Shown one piece after another: positions 24,301-33,353 of a stretch of DNA of 64,000 nucleotides (position 1 is the first letter of the stretch; each line of letters opens with the position of its first letter). The stretch comes from Ectocarpus siliculosus (taxonomy: Eukaryota > Sar > Phaeophyceae > Ectocarpales > Ectocarpaceae), in NCBI GenBank assembly GCA_000310025.1, contig FN649726.1, positions 3,257,070 through 3,321,069 on the forward strand, given 5' to 3'. The position numbers were made by a program, and so were the translations under genes. The notes under the pieces were generated by a model. That model was given only the letters and a program-made list of their open reading frames with translations. It was not told where the DNA came from and searched no databases.

Positions 24301-25986
24301 CCGAAGGCAAAAAATGAACGGGCAATCAATCCGTTCAACGAATTTCATCATTTGCGATCGGATACCGGCTTGAAATAATGACCTACTTGCTGTAGATCGT
24401 TTGCTAGTACAGGTCGCCGGAAATAAATCCCGCGGGAAAAGAAAACTCCGCAGGGAGGATCGCATCCGCAACCAGCTGCTAAGGGGGTCGTGCAGTTTAA
24501 CCACTAGACCGCCACTAGCCAAGTTCCGATAACAACCGAAAAGAACTGATTGCTAACACCTTGCAGGTACTGCTGTACAGGGGGGGAACCTTGGAAGCAC
24601 AGCAGTTTCGTAGAATGGGAGGATGGATCGGTGCGAAAAGTGGGTGGCAGAATTTTCTCCTTCAGTGCTGTGTGCACGCACATTGCTGTACGGTGCGGTT
24701 GCGATTGCAAAATCGTCAACTCAGGAAACTCGTGCAACATTCTCGCGATGCTATGCATACGGCGACAAGAAAATCCACAGCATCAGCTACATTGGAGCTA
24801 AAAAGAACACGGAAACGTCTGTAAACCGGACTTTTCGGCAACTGCGCGGAAGGTACAGCATTACTGGCGTCATATATTATCTAAATAAGAGCGCGAGAGG
24901 TGTTGGTAGGAGCACCCCAGAAGTAACGCAGACATACACACTACAAATCTCTTGCCTACAGAACTGCTGGAGTGCACGGGTCCCTGGACTTCCGTCCATA
25001 CGCTACCGTAGGTGACACAAGATACCACACCCCCTGGACGATTTTGAAAGCTCGATTACTCCACAAGCAGTAAAAGAGTGGCGGTGCCGCCGACCAGACA
25101 CATGGCGACGTCGGAATCATCTCGTCGACATCTTTCCGAAAATGTGTCATTCTATTTTCGCATGCTCTTTGTCGTGGAGTACAAAGTCGAGCTTTGAAAT
25201 TCAATTCAGGGGGCATGGTGTCTTGTGGCACTTATGTACGGTCCTACGGTAGTCCCTATGAACGCCGATTCAACAGAGGGTCAGGAAAAACAACGCTCTC
25301 CATCAACTACATGTATATTTACGGAGCCAGGTTGGCAGTGGTCGACCTTGTACACTTGAAGAGTAGGGGGTCAGCACATACATAGATTGGCGTTGACGCG
25401 TGGAGGTGTGCAGCAGCTCGCTCATAATCATGTGGCATAGACGTAGATCAGCATCAGGGCGGTTGAGGTGGGATACTTGCCCAACAAACGACAATCGACT
25501 TGCCCAACAGCGCGGCCCTCATGATGAAAAAAACTGTTGTATGCATATTTTTGTTTTCTCTGCAAGGAATATATACAGGCACGTGCCACCGACGAGGCAC
25601 GTGCCACCGACCGAGCCTAACTAACCTTATCTAGGCACAGAGCTGTTAGTGGACGTTGTCGATTAACCGCTACTGCTCACCTGGAAGGCGACCTTTGTAG
25701 GATGGGGCTGGCTGGGAGCCATTCGCAGACACATCATCGGTTCGGAGCCTCCTCTTCTCGCGCTCGACTGGCGTTGCTGTGACCTAGTGGCATGCCTTGT
25801 AACTGCTGCCGCTGCTTGATGCCTCGGCAGTAGCACGGTCGGACCACCACTGCCAAGAAGAAATGCTCCCGCCCTCGTTGGCTGGAGCAGAGCCCGTTCC
25901 CACACCGAGGCCCAAAGGCAGGAGCTGAAGAATGCAACCACGGCAGACGTTCGGGGAAGCACCAGCATCTGCACGCGGGTGCGCAC
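13503..25986 (-). CDS. Plastid prephenate/arogenate dehydratase-ACT-arogenate/prephenate dehydrogenase fusion
   Basis: Thirteen exons (5'->3'): 25986-25681, 23302-23204, 22796-22701, 19808-19675, 19303-19114, 18630-18517, 17982-17821, 17250-17086, 16219-16003, 15524-15311, 15088-14860, 14260-14090, 13844-13503. All join in frame with GT-AG sites, giving 812 residues. Residues 1-95 are a presequence: hydrophobic signal, then GAF and a basic Ser/Gln/Arg stretch, as in heterokont plastid proteins. Residues 98-277 are a prephenate dehydratase fold ([29 protein letters not shown], catalytic NFTRF). Residues 288-400 are an ACT domain with the Phe-binding GAL and ESRP motifs. Residues 455-700 are a TyrA dehydrogenase (GFGKFG nucleotide loop, [20 protein letters not shown]-like segment [10 protein letters not shown]). 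The tail is Ala-rich. The protein should convert prephenate or arogenate to Phe (dehydration) and Tyr (oxidative decarboxylation) in the plastid, with Phe feedback through ACT. No acidic residue follows the loop's second strand (AMGRGDY), which favours NADP. Prephenate versus arogenate use cannot be decided by eye. Confidence 0.93.
13878..13902. repeat. CA microsatellite
   Basis: A run of about eleven CA units in the intron between the last two exons of the Phe/Tyr fusion gene. Confidence 0.9.
16490..16516. repeat. TG microsatellite
   Basis: A pure run of about twelve TG units in an intron of the Phe/Tyr fusion gene. Confidence 0.9.
18330..18380. repeat. GA microsatellite
   Basis: About fifty bases of GA/GAGC repeats in the intron between the two exons that encode the ACT domain. 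Confidence 0.9.
21970..22565 (-). mobile_element. SINE-like repeat, copy 1, in an intron of the fusion gene
   Basis: About 550 bases here match, in reverse orientation, the copy at 31878-32420 at roughly 90% by eye. The head (right end, minus strand) carries tRNA-like internal promoter boxes: TGCCGTAGTCATTAGACC as box A and CGGGTTCTCACCGG as box B about 50 bases on. There is no coding frame. The tail (left end) ends in a run of C on the plus strand, and its last 55 bases are duplicated in tandem (about 21982-22036 and 22037-22092, the unit holding GTCGCTTGGCAACGACG). It lies in the 2.9-kb intron at 19809-22700. Confidence 0.72.
22580..22675 (-). mobile_element. Head-only fragment of the same SINE-like family
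   Basis: The string from GGTGCTCCGTCTCG to AATGAGTACGCCCCCC repeats the head of the neighbouring copy (GGCGTGCTCCGTCCCG to TGAGTACACCCCCC) with about 75% identity. It lies between copy 1 and the exon at 22701, and also ends in a C-run. Confidence 0.65.
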
Positions 25987-26757
25987 TGTAACCTGCCCAA
26001 CTTGTGCGGTGGTGGTTTGGTATACTGCACCTCGGCCAGCTTCCTACCTGCCTGCCTCCTGCGCACCACCACGCGCCTGCCGCACCGCTCGCAGCTCCAA
26101 CTTGCATGCAGCTTGCTAGCGGGGGATACGTGAGTATACCTCCCACGACTGAGGGGGGGTGGGTCCGGACGGGAGTCGTATGCATATTCCGCCGCACAAA
26201 CCGTTACGATATGATATGCATACGATTCGAGTTAGGCACTACAACAACAACAACAACTACTGCTGTAGGCACCCGTGGACGTTACTAAACGCGTTCGGTC
26301 AAAGCTTGGCGGAAGTCAACCTGCGTTGTTTCAGTACTGATTGCTGCTCTCTTCACCACAGGCTCTGGCGACACGAGCTTGCCGTTGGTTGAGGTGAACT
26401 CCGCTGCTGTTACGGTTCTTTCTTGTATGCTGGAGTCGATCGACGCGTTGGCGTCGGTGTTGCACGTATGCACATTGTTCATTAGACTATTGGTTCCTGA
26501 ACACCAATTGGTTAAAGTTTAAATGTCCCGAGGCATTTAATGATTAACGTTCCTTCCGCTTGCCCCACTATGCCGTTCATTTTTCCTTGGGAGCAACCAC
26601 GCTGCTGTTGAACGTAAACTTGCGATCTTGCAAGATCTTTGCGTCAAGACCGTACTCTTCCGCCGTTTGACATCCTGGTGAATAAATTATCGCAGGATTG
26701 AGAGGAGGTTGAACATTGAACAACTCGGCCGCTTCTTGCGTGTGACAATAGCACAAG
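25987..26757. promoter_or_regulatory. Divergent intergenic region (shared promoter region)
   Basis: These 771 bases separate the start codons of the Phe/Tyr fusion gene (-) and the WW/SAM/FKBP gene (+), so both promoters must be here or in upstream exons. There is a CAA microsatellite at about 26240-26262. No TATA box or known operator can be named. A minus-strand frame at 26577-26855 overlaps the first exon of the plus gene and is probably chance. Confidence 0.55.
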
Positions 26758-29700
26758 ATGGTACGCAGTAGTAGCTCGGACTCACGGAGCGATGAAGACG
26801 ACGACGATGACAGGTCGGAGTGGTCCTCCAACGGATTCGATGGGGACAGCAGCATTGCTTCCGAGGCGTCCTCTCAGGTCGAGGTGGATGCAGGGCTTCC
26901 CATGTCTCCTGGGCAGGCGGCCGCCGTCATTCAAGGGTAGGCGCGGGTGGCCGATTTGTAGTCCAAAGCCTTATGGACTAGAGTACTACATAATCTGGTT
27001 GGTTGCACGTTCGGCAGTACTGAGTAGCAGGAGTATCAGGCTACAGTAGGACACGGCAGTCTTCAAGCGCACTGCAACAAAGACGTCTTCCTGCCTTGTC
27101 GTTGGCTCCGGGAGCACCGACTGTAGACTTGTTAGTGGGTGACAGCTTCAAACCTACTGCTGAGGTGGCATTCTTCAAACAAAGTGTATTTTTTTGTTCA
27201 GATTGCCGCGCAAAGACGGCACTCTTGTGTCAGAGGTTGAGACGCAGAGAAAGGTGTATTTGTCTTCCGGTGTGCTGCTACGTTTAAGTTCCCGGGCTGT
27301 GATCACGTGAGATTCACTAACTCCAAGATCCGGACGTCGAGGGTCTTGCGTATTCCATGTTGCAAGGTGGCTCTCTCGGACCTGCCGTATTGTTGCCGCT
27401 CTCTACAAAATAGGCCTTGTAAAGTAGCGCATCGATACGCGCCCATGCGCAGTTCACCGCTCACTTCGTTTAAACAGAAACTATCGTTGCACAGTCTGCA
27501 TCACGGTACATCAAAATCATCGGAAGCACTGCGCATTCTACTCGGTGCATTTCTGGACTTCAACCGACGACAGGTTTATTCGAAAATATTCTCATCGCCG
27601 CGTGCTACCGTAACTTACTTGTGCCACTTCCGTAGGCGAACCGACGGCAACACGCCAATACTAATTCTCAGTCTTATTATCCCACGTACGGTTTGCGCCA
27701 CCACTTCGCCTTAGGATGTACCGGCGAAAAAAGGCGAGGGAATATTTTGTGGAGCGCGTCCGGCAGGCGTATGAGAAAGTCTTCGATGAAGAAAATGACG
27801 GCTACTTCTACTACAACAGACTCACCGGTACAAGCCAGTGGACCCCTCCCAGGGTTCTCCTGGGGCGCCCCCATGACCCTAAGGTAAGTTCGCTTGAAGG
27901 ATTTTTCGTCACCAAGGGCCTTACCGGAATATATCACAACGAGCAGTCGTGCTGAAGACGTCGGTGGCGCACCCACTTAATCATATAGAGTCGAGGTCAT
28001 TGTTAACTCCCCGTTTGAACGATTGTGGGCATGGGTAAGGATGTAGCGGACGTCTGTTCAAACGGTCAAAACTGACTTGCACCACGCTCGGGGTCACAGT
28101 CGCACAGCAGGGCGTATGCTTCGGCGGCATACGACCCGGGCCCTTGCCTCCGTGGGTTGCTCCACTTCGCTCCTTCACCCCTTCGTATCAAACAGCGAAT
28201 CGATCTCTTCAGTTGGTGATTGGGCGACGCCACGTGCTCTAATTGGGCTCGCGCCTGCTCACAGGTGGTGAATGCCATTCCTCCTTTCTCTCGCTGTCCG
28301 GTCTATGCGTCTCGTATCATCTACCTCTCTCTCTGTCGTCTTTTTCATGTCTCGTCCGTATTTTTCAGGAAGAATGGGCTGTAAAAAAAGTGCAAGGTCT
28401 GTTTCGGAAAAGACATGCGTGGAAGAAGCTCATGTTGGTCTTGAACAGCGTGTACGAGAAGGAGTACGATCCGGACACTGACGCATGGTTTTACGTCAAC
28501 AAGGTGTGATACGTCGATTTGGGGCGGGCAACACGACAAGTGAAGATGGAGTGAAGATGGCACCTCACTCATTCGATACTAGGGACGTGATAACTCATAG
28601 TGGACAGAAGCAATGTTGTTATTTCTGAGGTTGTCTCCGATGTTGACATACTCTGCCACAACTCATTGTCCGCAGCAAATATATGCGCGCACGAGAGCAC
28701 ATGGTGTCGATAGGACGTGTGACGCGTAGAGAAGAACCATCCCGCACCTCGCCGTGTGTTGCTCGTTCACATTACCTGGCGTGCTACGATCTGGTGTAGG
28801 TAACAAAAGAAACGACGTGGGATAAACCGATTCTCTTCGGACTCAGGGAGCCCCCCACAAACACGAGCGATGCCGCTCTTCTCAACAAGGAGAGGTAAGA
28901 GCATGTGAATGTGCGTGTTCCATGGTAGCACAGACGTCGTGCCGGTAGCTATCCATTCTCACATTTGTTCGACACTCTTCTTCCATCTCCTGCGAGAAAT
29001 TTGTCGTGCGAACGCGGATTAGTACACGGTGAATCACATGACGCTGTTTTGATAGTGCTCGCCTATAGAAAATAGGTTGACACCCATAAGCTGTTTTTCA
29101 GACTCCTTTACTTGAGTCGAAACAAGAAGCAACCCAACCTACTGAAAATATTCTTCTCCTAAAGAAAGTAAAAATTGAGTTTCGTCGACGCAGAGAGATT
29201 GGAGAGCTGAAGAAGGAGCTGGAGAGACAAAAGCGAGAAGCAGATGAGGCAAGGAAAGCGCTGGAGGATAAGATAGCCCAAGAGATGGTGCTGAAAGGAG
29301 AGCTAGACGCCGACGAGGTTAGTGTTGAATTCTGGTGAAACAAGTTCATCACCAACGGGAGCACACGCACCGATGAGCGGTGATGAGGCCTTCGTGAACA
29401 CCCGAGAATCGAGTTGAAAAGCTTTTACGTGCACCAAAGTGTTTGACCGTCAGGGATTTTCGACGTGTTTGCCAGAAACACGCTCTCCCAGGTTGTAGTA
29501 AAGGCAGCCATGCACACCAACCATGGTGTCAGCCTACCCCGACGCAATGCCATCCCCCTCGTTGTTGCGCAAGCGTTTACACCTTAGTCTCGATTGCGCA
29601 CTCGGCTCTGCTTTATTGTTCATTTACTACAAGAAGGGCATGTTGTTGGTCAACCAACGAACCGACTCACTCATGCATTTGTGTATCATCATCAATCCTT

Positions 29701-32700
29701 CACTCTCTCATCCATCTGCCTCGCTTCCCGTTGACCCCTCATCGCTCACCCCGTGCCTCCGTACTAGGCAAAAGGGCGGAGCAGGCATATGGATGAGTGG
29801 AACGTGGAAGATGTGGTGGAATGGTTTCAAAGCATCGGTCACAACCAGTACGACAAAAGCATTAGGGAACATCAGGTGGGGTAAACCAGAGAGCTCGGAA
29901 GTGATGTTGCCGTGTGACATGCGAAGCGACAGGAACATTTCAGATACGGCATGAATAAAAACTCTTGCAAACGAAGACTGCGCCAACGTTGTGAATTGAA
30001 TGACTCGGGAAAATTTTGCCGTTGCTGAGTCCGTGTCAACGGAATTGGCAGGAAAAGCTGTCGGGCACACTCGTTTCTCAATGTCTTTCCAAAAGGTTGT
30101 TCGTACGACGTTTGTTGCGAAACAACCGGGACATAACCACGGGCGTGCACTTTTCGGTTAACCGTTTCAGTGAAGCGGTCAAAGGCTGAACCGGTCGATA
30201 GCTGCTAGACAATTGATTAACAGCTCTCGAACAGTCCTCACGGCGATCGAGACGACTGCTCTAAATTACGTACCTACCAGGACCGTAAACAGAATGTGGT
30301 TTCAGCAAATTTTTCCGTGAAGGAAGCATTTTAATCGGTTTCTTCTCTCCAGGTCGACGGACTGCTCCTGCTTCACCTCATGAACGAGGACTGGGGACAC
30401 CTGGGTATCCACAGCCCGCTTACCGTCCGCCGCATAGATGTAGCGATGCAGGAGTACCGGATACGCTTCGAACGGAAGCAGGTCAGGCGCGTTTCATGCG
30501 AAAAGAATATCCCTAGGCTTGATGCCGTTCGTTGTTGATCTGATATTTTGGCGGTAGAAGGGGCAGCAGCGTGTAGTGTTGTGGCAAGTCAAAGAACACC
30601 ATGTCAAAGAACGCCACAACCGAAATAAAAACATAGAGCGACTACAACAGTGCTGTGGTTGTGGTCTTCCCCCAGTTTCTGCCGAAAAGAGACGATGCCA
30701 TCTCTGATTGGTCGTCTCCTTCTTTCTCGGGTTTCGACTCGACCGGTACTACCTCTGCTGCTTCCTCCACCGTGGCTGAAACTCTCATCGCTGCTGCTAT
30801 CGCCGCGGCCGCTTCCTTCTTTTTGCTGCCATATTCTGTGTATTCTGGAGTTCCCTACTGTTGGTCCGTTCGTCGGAACCGACCCTTGTACACTGTTGAC
30901 ACCGTTCTTCTCTATTGGCCTGCTCTCCAGGCTGGGGACGTCGATGACGAAGAGGATGCGTCGGACGTGAGCGGCTCCGACACGCCCTCGGAACTCCTGG
31001 ACGATGACGACATCTATGACGACGACGACGTGAGACAGAAGACTATCATATCAGTATACATTTTACACGAGCAGGGAGAGCTCTCTTGCAGAATAGACAC
31101 ATACGTGCACCGGTACAGAGTGATATTAACGCGCGGTGACAAATTTGCTTCGAACGCGTGAAACGGCACCACTATTTGAGGAAAGGACGAGACCATGTAA
31201 AGGCCTCTCTACAGTTAATGTTTTCCTCATTTTTTCCGCTTGACCACGAAAATAGGTGAGAGAGGACATACCAACATTGTTGCCCGCAGTTTTCTCACTA
31301 CTTCTTCGAACTCCAAATCAAAAACTGAGGCATGTCGTGAACTTTCAGATCAGTTGAATTGTGCAAGACCTCCTGGTTTCCGAGCATTTCCCCTCGTAAA
31401 CTGTGTACACGTCGTCTAAAATGTTTTGCGGTGGGCTTGTCCACTCAGTCCGGACAGGAAAACGACGAAGATGACGTGGCCGTAGATGACCAAGACTATC
31501 TTAACGAGGATGAGCTCGCAGAGCTTCAACGAGACGAGGAGAACATAAAAAAAGAGGTACGTAACATGCGGCACACGTCGCGCCATGCGTAACAGATCCA
31601 CAGAAGCCCTATGTATTCCCCGCCTCCTTAAATACTGCTACGCAGGCTCCGTCTGGAGCCGTATCTCCACCGCGAAACACTGACCCGCCTACCGCTTGCC
31701 AGCCTTTTCATTGACTGTTCCGTATGTTTCCGAATCAATAAAAATATTTGGGTCGTATAGAAGCGAAGAATTATGCAAGAGAGCACGAACGGATACACTA
31801 CAAACAAACGAGCTGTGCCGCACAAGCACTCGTTCAATTTACCCTCTACGCTGCTGCCAATGTGGGTAGGGGAGGGGGGGGGGGTGTACTCATAGTCTGC
31901 ATGCCGTAGTCGTTAGACCATTGACCTCGCATCCCTACAATGCCGGGACGGAGCACGCCGGGTTCTCGCCGGACCAGGCTCTCACATCACCAAGCGCGAA
32001 GCGCCGTGAGGTATTCGGCGAGTCGCATGAAGGGTGAGCTGCATCCTGCTAAGGGTGTTCGGCATCTTGTGCTTACTTCCTTGCGTACGGATGACAGCTG
32101 CGTATGACTTAATTTATTTTCTGGTGCTTTCACTTCCAGAGACAGTTTAAGCACTGTGTAACTGCCTCGAGGATGCTTGACCAATTTAACACAACGTGGT
32201 GCGATCATCCCCCGTTGCGCGGAGTGAGGGTTCTCGACCCCGCACAACATGATCTACTCGACCACCATTCATGGTTACCGCCAAAAAAAAACAAAGGCAA
32301 AAAAAAACCCGGCAACCTGGTAGCCAAGCTCACGATGTGACCGGCTTGTTTTACAACATCGCTGCCAAGCGACGAAAACCCAACCCCGATGGCAAACACC
32401 GGCGGGGGGGGACCAAGATTGGGGGGGGGGGGTGTACCAATATGGGTAGGGAGGGCACAAAAAGAGAATAATAGGTGAAAGCTCTCCTGTAGGTTTGTCG
32501 ATAAATATGCATGAGAGACAACAACCTCTCTAAATCTTCGTATTTTTCTACAATTTCCTCGAATTGCCGAAACAGGTACGCACGGCTACAATAGTGGTCA
32601 AATTGTAGCACCTGGCGACTGTTTACAGTACCGTGGACTCACCTGGCCTCTCCGTTCGCCTCTGCCTTGACCCCCTGATTGTCGTGACCCGCATGATTTG

Positions 32701-33353
32701 TCCGCAACTTCTTCATCCGTGACAACAAACGCAAGATCATATTTGAGGGAGAGGAGAAACGCGGGCGGCCCGATATTGGCGACGTCGTGCGCATTCACTA
32801 CACTTGCGCGCTGCAGGAAAGCGGCGGTAGCGGCAGTGGCAGGAGCAGCCGAAGAAGCGGCGGCTCCCACGCAGTAAGTGGTTATGGCAGCAGCGGAAAC
32901 GACGGCGGTGGTGACGCCGGTGTTGTAGAGAGTTCCCGCAAGCACAGGCGACGGCCGCTCGAGTTTGTCGTCGGGGCGGGGCAGGTGGTAAAGGGAATTG
33001 ACCGCTCGATCCGGCAGATGCTGCATGGGGAGCGGGCGAGGGTTTTCGTGACGGCCCTGTACGGCTACGGAGACAAGGGGCATCCACCGACGATCCCTCC
33101 ACGGGCAGCCCTCGTGTTCGACGTGAACTTGTTGGACTTCTGGCCCCGGCCGAGGTGGCAGAAGCCGCTGGTGCAGGTGCTGTCCGAGCCGTACAAGGAA
33201 ACGCCGTACGCGCCGCGCTTGCGCCCGCCGACAGGGGGGGATGGTACTGCAGGTGCCGGAGGGGTGGGCACCGCACATGGTAGCACCGGTGTCGATGGTG
33301 GTCCCACCAAGCAACCTGTAGACTATCCTTACGGCAAGGTTGGGAGATACTAA
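26758..33353 (+). CDS. Multidomain IQ-WW-SAM protein, probably with a C-terminal FKBP domain
   Basis: Exons 26758-26936, 27715-27883, 28369-28503, 28800-28894, 29194-29317, 29768-29875, 30353-30481, 30931-31029, 31458-31556 and 32736-33353 join in frame (584 residues). Order: acidic Ser-rich N-terminus; IQ motif (AAVIQGMYRRKKAREYF, about 52-68); WW-like repeat lacking its first Trp (YEKVFDEENDGYFYYNRLTG); second IQ-like helix; second WW-like repeat ending TKETTWDKP; charged coiled coil (about 193-234); SAM domain (about 240-313, starting WNVEDVVEWFQSIG); two acidic exons; FKBP prolyl isomerase (about 385-530) with GDVVRIHYT, VVGAGQVVKGID and YGYGDKGHP. IQ motifs suggest calmodulin binding and WW/SAM suggest scaffolding. 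A 45-residue Gly/Ser/Arg insertion splits the FKBP fold, and the tail is Gly/Thr-rich. Exon 5 could instead start at 29102 (72 open codons), but that breaks phase with exon 4. The FKBP exon fits phase 0 with exon 9; it could still belong to a separate gene. Confidence 0.72.
31857..32455 (+). mobile_element. SINE-like repeat, copy 2, with target-site duplication
   Basis: The same family as 21970-22565, opposite orientation. Head at about 31878 (TGTACTCATAGTCTGCATGC), tRNA-like box A (TGCCGTAGTCGTTAGACC) and box B (CGGGTTCTCGCCGG), tail at about 32420 ending in G-runs. Flanks look like a target-site duplication: CCAATGTGGGTAGGG at 31857 and CCAATATGGGTAGGG at 32436, one mismatch in 15. It lies in the 1.2-kb intron before the FKBP exon. 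Confidence 0.72.

Noticed and set aside
26577-26855. 92-codon minus-strand frame between the divergent genes
   Set aside because: Overlaps the first exon of the IQ/WW/SAM gene; Ser runs come from the complementary acidic/Ser codons.
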